Source: Rubrivirga sp. (GTDB taxonomy: Bacteria; Bacteroidota; Rhodothermia; Rhodothermales; Rubricoccaceae). Taken from it: a stretch of DNA of 9,639 bases. Each line of letters starts with the position of its first letter. Positions within the stretch are counted from its first letter, which is position 1. The stretch lies in assembly GCA_012269805.1 (NCBI GenBank), contig JAAXJP010000440.1, forward strand, positions 1-9,639, read 5' to 3'. Under the pieces are notes generated by a model, which did not search any database, was not told where the DNA came from, and saw only the letters and a list, made by a program, of their open reading frames with translations. Of the stretch, positions 1-7,308 are shown in pieces. Both the position numbers and the translations under genes were made by a program.

Positions 1-2
1 AC

Positions 3-662
3 GACCGTGCGTCGGGCCGGCAGGTCGCGGACCAGACGCTGACGCGGGCCAACCGGGCGCTCGTCGAAAACCTCCGGCGGGGGCTCCCGGTCCGCGTGAT
101 CCGGGGGAGTCATCCTGACGTCCGCGACGGCCCGGCGGCGGGTTACCGCTACGACGGCCTGTACCGCGTGGCCGACTATTGGCCGTACGTCGGAGAGGAC
201 GGCTTCCGCATCTGGCGCTTTCGCCTCGAGCGGCTGGACGACGAGCCGACCGGTCGAGTCGCGGAGTCGCCCGGTTTATTCGGCTCCCACCGCCCCGGGC
301 GTCGGGACGTCATCGTCTCCCGGATCGTCCGGGACACGGCCGTCACGCGGGAAGTCAAGCGACTCTACGACTTTCGTTGCCAAGTCTGCGGTGCGCGCGT
401 CGAGACGCCGACCGGGCCGTACGCCGAGGCCGCTCATGTCACGCCGCTCGGCCGGCCGCACGACGGCCCCGACGACCTCGGGAACGTGCTGTGTCTCTGC
501 CCGACACACCACGCCGCGTTCGACCTCTACGCGGTCGCCGTCGCCGATGACCTGTCGCTTCTGGGGCTGCCGGGCCGACTCCGCGTGCGTCCGGATCACC
601 CGCTCGACCCCGCGCACCTCCGGGCACACCGCGCGCGGTACGAAGCGGCCCGCGCCGGCTAG
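3..662 (+). CDS. SRA(YDG)-HNH endonuclease, 5' end outside window
   Basis: Predicted modification-dependent DNA endonuclease: an SRA/YDG domain that would flip and read a modified cytosine, fused to an HNH nuclease. The frame is open from base 3, and 219 residues are visible. Visible residues 1-85 match the second half of an SRA domain: GRQVADQTLTRANRAL, then GLPVRVIRG, YRYDGLYRVADYWP and FRIWRFRLERLDDEP, the same order as in UHRF1-type SRA domains. The HNH part has zinc-type pairs C126xxC129 and C166xxH169, with H145 (in EAAH), N161 and H170 as the probable H-N-H residues. A GTG at 96 could start an ORF but would cut the SRA domain, so the gene must begin upstream of the window. Its stop is 28 bases from the convergent photolyase stop. 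SRA-HNH proteins are known type IV-like restriction enzymes; specificity for 5mC or 5hmC cannot be read here. Confidence 0.88.
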   Translation, partial: DRASGRQVADQTLTRANRALVENLRRGLPVRVIRGSHPDVRDGPAAGYRYDGLYRVADYWPYVGEDGFRIWRFRLERLDDEPTGRVAESPGLFGSHRPGRRDVIVSRIVRDTAVTREVKRLYDFRCQVCGARVETPTGPYAEAAHVTPLGRPHDGPDDLGNVLCLCPTHHAAFDLYAVAVADDLSLLGLPGRLRVRPDHPLDPAHLRAHRARYEAARAG

Positions 663-663
663 G

Positions 664-685
664 CCCGCCTCGGCGTCGAGGCGGA
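664..685. terminator. Palindrome copy 1 between convergent genes
   Basis: A perfect 8-bp stem, CCGCCTCG (665-672) with CGAGGCGG (677-684), closed by a 4-base loop. It fills most of the 28 bases between the stops of the SRA-HNH gene and the photolyase, so it could end transcription from both sides. No T-run follows on either strand, so the terminator role is inferred from position only. It belongs to the six-copy family described in the findings. Confidence 0.5.
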
Positions 686-690
686 GGGGC

Positions 691-2157
691 TCAGCGGTAG
701 CGGTCGAACTCCGGCGGTGGGTCCTCCGCGATCGCGGCGCGGGTCGGGACCTCGCGCGCGGCCTGCTCGTCGATCCACGCGGGCACGCCGTCGCGCTTCA
801 TGAGGGCCGCGCTCGTCTTGCCCGCGACCGTTCCGTAGACCGGCCGCTCGGTCCACGGCCGGGACTCCCCGAAGCCCGACCGGACGCCGCCATACGTCGA
901 GGCGTCCCGGCCGTCGAGGCTGAAGCGGTCATTCAAATAGCACGCCGTCGCGAAGGCGTCCTCCGGCGTCGGGCGCCACTGGAGGATCTGCGCCACCCAG
1001 TACATCCGGAGGTTGTTGTTCATCCACCCGTCGATGGCGAACTGCTTCTGGGCGGCGTTCCACGTTTTGTCATCCGTCTCGCCGTGGGCTAGCTCGTCGA
1101 GCGAGTAGAGGGTCGGGCGCTCGTCGTCGGCGTGGGCGCGGAGCGTCTGTTTCGCCTTCGAGGGGAGGCCGTCGAAGCGCGACCAGCCGTCCATCCAGAG
1201 GCACTGGTGGTGGTAGAACTCGCGCCACGTCAGGAGCTCGTCGAGGAATTTGTAGCGGGCCGCCGGGTGGAGGTCGCCGGCCGCCTCCGCGTCGAGTGAG
1301 GCGCGGGCCACCTCGCGGGGCGACAGCACGCCAAAGTGCATCCACGGCGAGATCCGCGCCGAGCCGTCGGCGGCCGGGTTGTTGCGCGTCCACTTGTAGC
1401 GCTCCAGGACCTCGTCGACCGCGTGGCCGAGCCGGCTGAGGGCCGCGCTCCGCCCACCGTGCCACCCGTCGGGCGGTGGGACGCTCAGGTCGACGCCGCA
1501 TTCGGCAATGAGGTCGTCGAGGCCAGTGCCGTCGAGGTCGAGGATCTCCTCGGAGTCGAGCGCGAGGTCGCCGTCGTAGCGCGAGACGGCGGGGTCCTGC
1601 CTCAGATCGGCCGCGAGGTGCACGTCGCGGAGCGGCGTGTGGGCGGAGCGGAACGCCTTCGTGGACCCGAGGTGGCGGTCGAACGCCCGCATCGGCACGG
1701 CGCAGCACGCGTCGACGGCGAGGACGGCCCGGTCGAGGCGCTCAGCCAGCCCGTCCGCGTACTCGCGCGTCACGAACGTCGGGACGTCGTCGACCACGAC
1801 GGCCGCGGCCCGGGCCGCCAGCCGGGCGACGAGGTCGACCTCGGACTCGCCCTCGCGCCGGACCCACCGGGCGAACCGGAGCCCGCGCCCGTCGACGCCG
1901 GCCTCCAACTCCTGCGACGCCTCGAGGATGAATCGGTGGAGGCGGTGCGAGGCGTACGGGTAGCGGTTCTCAATCGCGTGGAGCACGACGACCGGCTTGT
2001 CGAGCGTGTTGCCGAGCGCGATGGCCGCGTCGAGCGTCGGGTTCTCCTCGGCCCGGAGCGCCTGCATCAGCCAGCACAGGACGTAGTCGGCGCCGTCGTC
2101 CGTGTCGTGGTCGGTGAGCCGGCGCGTCCGCTGGCGGAGGATCTCGAGGGGCGTCAT
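691..2157 (-). CDS. phr: Class II cyclobutane pyrimidine dimer photolyase
   Basis: Light-dependent DNA repair flavoenzyme (488 aa) that splits cyclobutane pyrimidine dimers using reduced FAD. The N-terminal alpha/beta antenna-type domain starts with YVLCWLMQALRAEEN (25-39). The C-terminal FAD domain carries LLTWREF, WNAAQKQF (366-373), NNNLRMYW (380-387), YLNDRFSLDGRD (407-418) and WTERPVYG. W366, W387, W394, R384, N409 and D415 sit at a constant offset of +6 from the Trp triad W360/W381/W388 and from R378, N403 and D409 that I recall for the Methanosarcina mazei class II enzyme, which strongly supports class II. The ATG at 2157 begins MTPLEILRQ. The preceding bases are C-rich with no Shine-Dalgarno. 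The gene is divergent from the lytic transglycosylase and convergent with the SRA-HNH gene. A cryptochrome or (6-4) activity is less likely. Confidence 0.9.
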   Translation of the reverse strand: MTPLEILRQRTRRLTDHDTDDGADYVLCWLMQALRAEENPTLDAAIALGNTLDKPVVVLHAIENRYPYASHRLHRFILEASQELEAGVDGRGLRFARWVRREGESEVDLVARLAARAAAVVVDDVPTFVTREYADGLAERLDRAVLAVDACCAVPMRAFDRHLGSTKAFRSAHTPLRDVHLAADLRQDPAVSRYDGDLALDSEEILDLDGTGLDDLIAECGVDLSVPPPDGWHGGRSAALSRLGHAVDEVLERYKWTRNNPAADGSARISPWMHFGVLSPREVARASLDAEAAGDLHPAARYKFLDELLTWREFYHHQCLWMDGWSRFDGLPSKAKQTLRAHADDERPTLYSLDELAHGETDDKTWNAAQKQFAIDGWMNNNLRMYWVAQILQWRPTPEDAFATACYLNDRFSLDGRDASTYGGVRSGFGESRPWTERPVYGTVAGKTSAALMKRDGVPAWIDEQAAREVPTRAAIAEDPPPEFDRYR

Positions 2158-2295
2158 TGGGGGGCGGTGCGGTGCCGAGCGCCTACCCGAGCTCGTCGGC
2201 GCGGGTCCGGCAGGGGAGAGGCCCCGGGACGGCCTGAGCTGCGGACCGGAGCGGCGGCCATGCAACCGTCCGGCGGCGGGCGGCATTCGCACCCC
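2158..2295. promoter_or_regulatory. Divergent intergenic region phr / slt
   Basis: The 138 bases between two divergent start codons must hold the promoters of both the photolyase and the lytic transglycosylase. It is as GC-rich as the genes. I see no convincing -10/-7 box, no riboswitch and no palindrome of the family found elsewhere. An in-frame ATG at 2260 is an alternative start for the transglycosylase. Confidence 0.4.
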
Positions 2296-4587
2296 ATGCG
2301 ACCCGACCTCCCCCGCCTCGGTCTTCTGCTCGGCCTCCTCGCCGCCCTCACCGCCCTCCCCGCCGGCTGCGGCCCCGACGGCGCGGGCGGACCCGCCGCG
2401 CCGGCGCTCGGCGCCGACGTGCGCGCCCAGGCCGAGGCGCTCCTCCAGTCCGACCGCCCGTGGAGCGCGGCCCGCCTGCTGCGGCCGCTCACCGACGACC
2501 CCGCCGGCCTCGACGCCGAGGCCCGCCTGCTCGCCGCCCGCGCCGAGGCCGGGGCCGGCGACTGGGCGCGGGTCCACGCGCTCCTCGACGAGGCCGACGG
2601 GCTCGACTCGCTCGACGGCGGCCGGGGCCGCTACCTCCTCGCCCGCGCCGACGACGAGGCCGGGGACCTCGACGCCGCCCGCGCCGGCTACGACGCGTTC
2701 CTCGCCGCGTCGGACTCGGCCCGGTTCGCCGTCGAGCGGGACGCCGCGCGGCTGCGGCGGGCGCTCGTCCTGGCCCGGCTCGACCCCGAGGCGGGTGGGG
2801 GCGCGCGGGCCGACGTGCCGGGCGTCTCGTCCGACTGGTGGGCCGTGTTGAGGGCCGAGGCGCTCGCCCAGGACGGCGCCACCGAGCGGGTCGAGGCGCT
2901 CACGAGTGGGCTCTCGAGCGGCGCGCTCGGCCGGCGGGCGTGGGCGGCGCGGATCGAAGCGGCGCGGCAGGCCGGCGACCTCGACGCCGCCCGGCAGCTG
3001 GCCGGTCGGGCCCGCGCCCAGGCCGGCTCCGACGCGGCCCGCGCGGCGTTCGCGCTCACGGCCGGCCGGCTGGCGGCGGAGGCCGGCGACTCCGACGCGG
3101 CCCGCGCGCTCTTCCGCGCGGCCATCGAGGCGGAGCCGAGCAGCGCCGCCGCCCGCGGGGCCGCCGCCCGCCTCCGCGAGGGCGCCCCGGCGCCGGAGGA
3201 CTGGCTGGCCCTCGCGCGTACCGACCGCGCGCTCGGCCTCAACGCCGAGGCCGCCGACGCCTTCCGCCGGTGGCTCGCCGCCGAGCAGGGCACGCCCGCC
3301 GAGCGGGCCGACGTCCGCTACGAGGCCGCCGACGCGCTCTTCGACGCCCAGCGCTACGGCGAGGTCGAGGCGACGCTGGCCCCGATCCGCGACCGGACCG
3401 ACGCCCGTGAGCTGTGGGCCGGCACGCTCAGCCGGATGGGCCGCGCCGACCGGGCCGCCGCGGTCTACCTCGCTCTCGCCGAGGCCGACCCCGCGCCCAA
3501 CCTCTACTTCGCCGCCGACGCGCTCCACCAGGGCGGCGACGTCGACGCCGCCCTGGAGCTCTACCGGCGCGTCGAGTCCGAGCACCCGGGCACGCGCTGG
3601 GCCGGCCTCGCGCGGATGCGACGCGCCGGACAGGCGTTCCTGACCGGGGATTTCGCCGAGGCCGCCGCGCTGTGGGACGGCTATCGTGGCGACGCGCATG
3701 GCCTCCGCGCCCGGTACTGGGCCGGCCGCGCTCACGCCGAGGCCGGCGACGCCGACGCGGCGGCCGAGCGGTTCCGCGACGTGCTCCGCCGCGAGCGCGA
3801 CTCGTACTACGCCCTCCTCGCCAGCGAGGCGCTCGGCGAGCCGTTCTGGCCACTCCCGCTCGGCGCCTCGCCGCCCGACGATCCGGCCGCCGCCGCGCGG
3901 GTGGACGCGGCGCTCCGGGGCGTCGACGGGCTCCGCGAGGCGGGCTTCCCCGACGCGGCCGAGGCCGAGCTGGACCGCGCCGTCCGGGCGGTCGGCGGCG
4001 GGCAGGCCGACCAGTACGCGCTCGCCGAGGCGCTCATCGCGCGCGGGTACGGCCGGCGCGCCATCCTCATCGGGCAGGGGCTCGGCGGGGGGACGAACGC
4101 GCGGCGGCTCCGCATCCTCTACCCGTTCCCGCACCGCCGGATGATCGCGGCCGAGGCCGAGGCGAGCGGCGTCGACCCGTTCGTGGCGGCGGCGCTCATC
4201 CGGCAGGAGTCGCAGTTCTCGGAGCGGGCCACGTCGTACGTCGGCGCGCGGGGGCTCATGCAGCTCATGCCGGCCACGGGGCGGACGCTCGCGGCCGAGG
4301 TCGGGATCGAAGAGTGGGACCCCGAGCTGCTGTACCTCCCCGAGGTCAACGTCCACCTCGGCACGCGGTACGTCGGGCAGCAGGCCGAGGCCTACGACGG
4401 CGCGCTCCCGGCCGTCTTTGGAGCGTACAACGCCGGGCCGCACCAGGTCGACCGGTGGCGGGCGTTCCCGGAGTTCGGCCGCGACGCGCTCTTCACCGAG
4501 CGGATCCCGTTCCGCGAGACGCGCGACTACGTCAAGGTCCTGACCCGCAACCGTGCGATCTACGCGGGCCTCTACGGGGCCGAGTAG
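2296..4587 (+). CDS. Slt70-like lytic murein transglycosylase, probable lipoprotein
   Basis: Exported peptidoglycan-cleaving enzyme (763 aa) that cuts the MurNAc-GlcNAc bond to give 1,6-anhydro ends. The ATG at 2296 opens a signal peptide (residues 1-24) ending LTALPAGC, so C25 is a likely lipid anchor, although Pro at -3 is atypical for a lipobox. Residues about 30-600 are Ala/Arg/Asp-rich paired helices resembling TPR units (repeated AEAGDxDAA patterns), like the superhelical ring of Slt70. The SLT domain is at about 615-763: catalytic E638 in ALIRQES, GLMQLMP (653-659), AYNAG (710-714), then the C-terminal RETRDYVKVLTRN. Length and order fit GH23 family 1. An in-frame ATG at 2260 would add MQPSGGGRHSHP before the signal peptide and is less likely. 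No Shine-Dalgarno. The stop is 32 bases from the convergent msrB stop. Confidence 0.88.
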   Translation: MRPDLPRLGLLLGLLAALTALPAGCGPDGAGGPAAPALGADVRAQAEALLQSDRPWSAARLLRPLTDDPAGLDAEARLLAARAEAGAGDWARVHALLDEADGLDSLDGGRGRYLLARADDEAGDLDAARAGYDAFLAASDSARFAVERDAARLRRALVLARLDPEAGGGARADVPGVSSDWWAVLRAEALAQDGATERVEALTSGLSSGALGRRAWAARIEAARQAGDLDAARQLAGRARAQAGSDAARAAFALTAGRLAAEAGDSDAARALFRAAIEAEPSSAAARGAAARLREGAPAPEDWLALARTDRALGLNAEAADAFRRWLAAEQGTPAERADVRYEAADALFDAQRYGEVEATLAPIRDRTDARELWAGTLSRMGRADRAAAVYLALAEADPAPNLYFAADALHQGGDVDAALELYRRVESEHPGTRWAGLARMRRAGQAFLTGDFAEAAALWDGYRGDAHGLRARYWAGRAHAEAGDADAAAERFRDVLRRERDSYYALLASEALGEPFWPLPLGASPPDDPAAAARVDAALRGVDGLREAGFPDAAEAELDRAVRAVGGGQADQYALAEALIARGYGRRAILIGQGLGGGTNARRLRILYPFPHRRMIAAEAEASGVDPFVAAALIRQESQFSERATSYVGARGLMQLMPATGRTLAAEVGIEEWDPELLYLPEVNVHLGTRYVGQQAEAYDGALPAVFGAYNAGPHQVDRWRAFPEFGRDALFTERIPFRETRDYVKVLTRNRAIYAGLYGAE

Positions 4588-4588
4588 G

Positions 4589-4610
4589 CCCGCCTCGACG
4601 CCGAGGCGGA
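4589..4610. terminator. Palindrome copy 2 between convergent genes
   Basis: A perfect 8-bp stem, CCGCCTCG (4590-4597) with CGAGGCGG (4602-4609), with loop acgc. It starts two bases after the lytic transglycosylase stop and ends ten bases before the msrB stop on the other strand. The arms are identical to those of copy 1, about 3.9 kb away. There is no T-run, so a bidirectional terminator role rests on position. Confidence 0.5.
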
Positions 4611-4619
4611 CGGAGTCGG

Positions 4620-5132
4620 TTACCGTCCAAAAATGCCGGCGTAGCGGCCGTAGCCCTCGGCCCGGAGCCGGTCGGCCGGGATAAAGCGGAGGGCCGCCCC
4701 GTTCATGCAGTACCGGAGGCCCGTCGGCCGGGGCCCGTCGCGGAAGACGTGGCCGAGGTGGCTGTCGGCGACGGCCGAGCGGATCTCGGTCCGGGCGACG
4801 CCCAGCGACCGGTCGACGTGCTCGGTCACGGCGCGGGGGGAGATCGGGCGGACGAAGCTGGGCCAGCCGGTGCCCGAGTCGAACTTGTCCTTCGACGAGA
4901 AGAGCGCCTCGCCCGAGACGACGTCGACGTAGATCCCGTCGCGGCGCTCGCCGTCGAGCGGGCTCGTCCCGGCGCGCTCGGTCGCGTCGAGCTGCGTGAC
5001 GCGGTACTCGAGGTCGCTCAGCTGGCGGCGGAGCTCGGCGTCCGATGGCTTCCGCCAGTCGGCGGGCGGCGGCTGGGCGGCGGCGCCGAGCGCGGCCACG
5101 AGGAGGGCGAGGAGCGGGAGGCGACGGATCAT
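4620..5132 (-). CDS. msrB: Exported methionine-R-sulfoxide reductase, 1-Cys type (distal copy)
   Basis: Reduces the R epimer of protein methionine sulfoxide (170 aa). The N-terminus [20 protein letters not shown] is a signal peptide with probable cleavage at AAA-Q, so it acts in the periplasm. The MsrB core has [15 protein letters not shown] (66-80), SGTGWPSF (86-93), HLGHVF (125-130) and catalytic C142 in RYCMN. C142 is the only cysteine. The site that often holds the resolving Cys (SG-C-GWPSF) is T88, and the zinc CxxC pairs are absent. Regeneration must therefore use an outside reductant. It is the last gene of the msrA-msrB-msrB cluster, 53 bases after the other msrB with a strong hairpin between them, so its expression may be partly separate. 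It is a diverged paralog of its neighbour, lacking the EPPYTNAYW stretch. Confidence 0.9.
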   Translation of the reverse strand: MIRRLPLLALLVAALGAAAQPPPADWRKPSDAELRRQLSDLEYRVTQLDATERAGTSPLDGERRDGIYVDVVSGEALFSSKDKFDSGTGWPSFVRPISPRAVTEHVDRSLGVARTEIRSAVADSHLGHVFRDGPRPTGLRYCMNGAALRFIPADRLRAEGYGRYAGIFGR

Positions 5133-5146
5133 CGGGCGTCGGGTGG

Positions 5147-5176
5147 GCCCGCCTCGGCAGACCGGCCGAGGCGGGC
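5147..5176. repeat. Palindrome copy 3, hairpin between the two msrB genes
   Basis: The longest perfect stem of the family: 11 bp, GCCCGCCTCGG (5147-5157) with CCGAGGCGGGC (5166-5176), with an 8-base loop. It occupies most of the 53-base gap after the proximal msrB stop and before the distal msrB start. Unlike copies 1 and 2, it lies between two co-directional genes, where it could terminate part of the transcripts, act as an mRNA stability element or mark an RNA processing site. No T-run follows on the minus strand. Confidence 0.55.
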
Positions 5177-5185
5177 GGGGCCGGG

Positions 5186-5734
5186 CTAGGCGTTCGGGTC
5201 GGCGGCGTCCTCGAAGAGCGGGGCGTACTCGCCGTAGCCCTCGGCCTCGAGGTCCTCGAGGGGGACGAACCGGAGCGCGGCCGAGTTCATGCAGTACCGG
5301 AGGCCGGTCGGCTCGGGGCCGTCCTCGAACACGTGCCCGAGGTGGATGTCGGAGCCCGTCGTACGGACCTCCGTCCGCGTCATGAACAGCGACTTGTCCT
5401 CCTTCGTCGTGACGGCGTCCTCGTCGATCGGCGCCCAGAAGCTGGGCCAGCCGGTGCCCGACTTGTACTTCGTCGTCGAGGCGAAGAGGGGCGCCCCGTC
5501 GACGACGTCGACGTAGAGGCCGGGCTCGGTGGTGTTCCAGTACGCGTTCGTGTAGGGCGGCTCGGTGCCGTCCTTCTGCGTGACGTAGTACTGCATGCGC
5601 GTGAGGCGCTCCTTGAGGGCGGCGTCGGACATGTCGACGGGGGCGGCCTCGGGGGCCGCGATGGGGCGGAGAAAGACGGCCCCGATCAGGACGAGGCCGC
5701 CGACGGCGAGGAGGGAGAGCGTGAGCGTCTTCAT
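5186..5734 (-). CDS. msrB: Membrane-anchored or exported methionine-R-sulfoxide reductase, 1-Cys type (proximal copy)
   Basis: MsrB-family reductase for methionine-R-sulfoxide (182 aa). The N-terminus [20 protein letters not shown] is hydrophobic with no clear cleavage site, so it could be an uncleaved membrane anchor or a signal peptide; either way the enzyme faces the periplasm. Core motifs: [20 protein letters not shown] (47-66), [15 protein letters not shown] (92-99), HLGHVF (131-136) and catalytic C148 in RYCMN. C148 is the only cysteine, T94 stands where a resolving Cys may be, and the zinc cysteines are missing. The start ATG is only 3 bases after the msrA stop, so the two are surely co-transcribed and probably translationally coupled. 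It is closer to the usual MsrB pattern than the distal copy. Confidence 0.9.
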   Translation of the reverse strand: MKTLTLSLLAVGGLVLIGAVFLRPIAAPEAAPVDMSDAALKERLTRMQYYVTQKDGTEPPYTNAYWNTTEPGLYVDVVDGAPLFASTTKYKSGTGWPSFWAPIDEDAVTTKEDKSLFMTRTEVRTTGSDIHLGHVFEDGPEPTGLRYCMNSAALRFVPLEDLEAEGYGEYAPLFEDAADPNA

Positions 5735-5737
5735 GGC

Positions 5738-6403
5738 TTAGAGCGCGGGCCCGAGGTGGCCGGCCGCGTCGCCCCAGAGCTCCTGGAGCCGGGCGTCGCG
5801 GCGGCACCCCGTCCGGTAGCGCTGGTAGTGGCCGGGGTTCGTCCGGTAGAAGTCCTGGTGGTAGGCCTCGGCGGCGTAGAACGGCGCGTCGTCGAGAACC
5901 GGGACGCGGATCTCCTCGCCGAACCGCTCCGCGAGTTGGGCCTTCGTGGCCTCGGCCGCCGCGCGCTCCGCGGGCGTGCCGGCGAAGATGGCCGGGCGGT
6001 ACGGGCTGCCGCGGTCGCAGAACTGGCCGCCGTCGTCGAGCGGGTCCACGTTGTGCCAGTAGACCTGGAGGAGCGTGTCGTACGGGACGACGCTCGGGTC
6101 GAAGACGACCTCGACGACCTCGTAGTGGGTGGTCCGCTTGCTCGCGACCTCGTCGTAAGTCGGGTTCGGCGTGTCGCCGCCGGCGAACCCGGACGTCACG
6201 GCGTAGACGCCGTCGAGCTCCTCGAACGGCTTCTCCATGCACCAGAAGCACCCGCCGGCGAACACGACCGTGTCCGCCGAGGCCGGCGCCGCGGTCCCGA
6301 CGGTGGGGCCGGCGGCGGGGAGCGGGTCGGACGTGCCGCACCCGGCGGCGAGCGTCGCGAGGACGACGGCGGGGAGGGCGAGGGCGAACAGGAGGCGGCG
6401 CAT
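5738..6403 (-). CDS. msrA: Peptide methionine-S-sulfoxide reductase, lipoprotein
   Basis: MsrA reduces the S epimer of methionine sulfoxide, complementing the two MsrB enzymes downstream (221 aa). The ATG at 6403 opens [22 protein letters not shown], a lipoprotein signal peptide with lipid site C22. A low-complexity linker (23-43) precedes the catalytic domain: GGCFWCME with nucleophile C52 and a second Cys at C55, [28 protein letters not shown] (C129), YRPAIF, AYHQDFY, and C200 in [14 protein letters not shown], a likely resolving cysteine. The open frame runs upstream to about 7033, but that extension is antisense shadow inside the neighbouring gene, and the signal peptide fixes this start. 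It is the first gene of the cluster; 140 bases separate it from the upstream same-strand gene, so a promoter probably lies there. Confidence 0.93.
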   Translation of the reverse strand: MRRLLFALALPAVVLATLAAGCGTSDPLPAAGPTVGTAAPASADTVVFAGGCFWCMEKPFEELDGVYAVTSGFAGGDTPNPTYDEVASKRTTHYEVVEVVFDPSVVPYDTLLQVYWHNVDPLDDGGQFCDRGSPYRPAIFAGTPAERAAAEATKAQLAERFGEEIRVPVLDDAPFYAAEAYHQDFYRTNPGHYQRYRTGCRRDARLQELWGDAAGHLGPAL

Positions 6404-6443
6404 GGCGGGGCGGCGTGGGCTCGTAGGACGCGCCGTGGCCGCT

Positions 6444-6470
6444 CCATATTCCGTCCTCCGCAGAATGTTA
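6444..6470 (-). promoter_or_regulatory. AT-richer patch upstream of msrA, possible promoter
   Basis: Within a GC-dominated gap, the minus strand reads TAACATTCTG (6470-6461) and GAATATGG further on (6451-6444), about 40-65 bases before the msrA start. This is the only AT-rich patch in the gap and the natural place for the msr promoter. It is not a clear match to a sigma-70 -35/-10 pair or to the Bacteroidota TAnnTTTG box, so the call is weak. Confidence 0.25.
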
Positions 6471-6515
6471 GACCGCCGGGACCGATCGGTCCGGCCTCGT
6501 CCTACGCCTGGGTGT

Positions 6516-6543
6516 CCCCGCCTCGGCGCCGAGAGGAGCGGGG
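6516..6543. terminator. Palindrome copy 4 after the second plug-domain gene
   Basis: A 12-base perfect palindrome CTCGGCGCCGAG (6522-6533) is flanked by CCCCGC (6516-6521), which pairs with GCGGGG (6538-6543) after a 4-base bulge. The hairpin directly abuts the stop codon (6544-6546) of the minus-strand gene and lies before the msrA promoter region, as expected of a terminator separating two transcription units. No T-run follows on the minus strand. Confidence 0.5.
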
Positions 6544-7308
6544 CTACTGCGCGCTCGAGAGGCTGTTCGACGTCCACACGAGGATCACGCCGCAGCCCTC
6601 GCCCCGGCCGAGCTGGTTGTAGAACGTCGGGATCTGCGTCGGGCCCCGGTACACCTCGATGGCGACCACGTCCTGCGCCGTGATGGCGTCGACGTCCTGC
6701 GTCAGAAACGGCGAGTACGCGCCGTCGAGGTAGACGGCCATCCGGCACTCGACGCCGCGCCGCGTGGCGACGGCCGTGCGGCCGGGCACATCGCCGGGCG
6801 CGCTCACGCTGTTCGTCACGATCCGGACGCCGAGGAGGCCCGTCAGCGCGTCGCCGAGGCGGATCGGCGCCTTCCGCTCGATCTCCTCCCGCGTGAGGAC
6901 CCGGCCGAGCCCGAGGTCGAGCCGGTCGAAGAACCCGTCGGCCGCGAGGCGCGACCGGCTGAGGTCGCGGGCCTCGACGACGACCTCGGCCAACCCGAGG
7001 GCGCCCTCGTCGAGCTCGACGATGAGGCCCCACGGGCCGGGCGCGTCGAGGCGCGCCGCCAGCGTCCGCGTCTCGTAGCCGAGGAACGAGACCTGGACCC
7101 GGTAGCGGCCCGGCGCGAGGTCGCGGAGGGTCGCCTCGCCGTCGGCGTTGGTCGAGGCCCCGCGCTCGCCGACGAGGACCGTCGCGCCCGCGATGGGCTC
7201 GCCGGTCGCCGTCTGGACGCCGACGATAAAGTCCGAGTCGGACCCGTCCTGGGCCGTCGCGCCGAGCGCGAGGAGAAGAGCGAGAGGGAGGAGGAGCGTG
7301 CGGTTCAC
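6544..7308 (-). CDS. Exported CarboxypepD_reg-like + TonB plug-like protein without barrel (second copy)
   Basis: Protein of unknown function (254 aa), likely in the envelope. The signal peptide MNRTLLLPLALLLALGATAQ is followed by a carboxypeptidase-regulatory-like beta-sandwich (about 26-100: GEPIAGATVLVGERG, ADGEATL, PGRYRVQVSFLGYETR). A plug-like domain follows (about 108-246: VVVEARDL, FFDRLDLGLGRVLTREEI, RLGDALTGLLGVRI, MAVYLDG, VVAIEVYRG, GCGVILVWT). The domain order is that of the N-terminus of a SusC/TonB receptor, but the protein ends where a beta-barrel would begin. Its only cysteines are C188 and C239, both conserved in the neighbour. The start is GTG at 7308, overlapping the upstream stop as GTGA; the signal peptide begins there, and the longer open frame upstream is shadow. 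The two copies are probably translationally coupled. Confidence 0.75.
   Translation of the reverse strand: MNRTLLLPLALLLALGATAQDGSDSDFIVGVQTATGEPIAGATVLVGERGASTNADGEATLRDLAPGRYRVQVSFLGYETRTLAARLDAPGPWGLIVELDEGALGLAEVVVEARDLSRSRLAADGFFDRLDLGLGRVLTREEIERKAPIRLGDALTGLLGVRIVTNSVSAPGDVPGRTAVATRRGVECRMAVYLDGAYSPFLTQDVDAITAQDVVAIEVYRGPTQIPTFYNQLGRGEGCGVILVWTSNSLSSAQ

Noticed and set aside
96..662. SRA-HNH gene starting at GTG 96
   Set aside because: The frame is open to the window edge and the upstream residues match the conserved SRA core, so the true start is outside the window.
1336..2295. A 320-codon upstream extension of the transglycosylase frame
   Set aside because: It is antisense to the photolyase, shows no domain, and the signal peptide begins at 2296.
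691..4443. A 1250-codon minus-strand open frame covering the photolyase and the whole transglycosylase region
   Set aside because: Only the part below 2157 has recognisable protein. The rest is low-complexity antisense shadow of the transglycosylase gene, as expected from very GC-rich third positions.
4620..5734. Tandem msrB genes as an assembly duplication
   Set aside because: The two proteins differ in N-terminus, length and many core residues, so they are old paralogs.
5045..6622. A plus-strand open frame of 525 codons over the msr genes
   Set aside because: Composition is low-complexity and it is antisense to three well-recognised enzymes.
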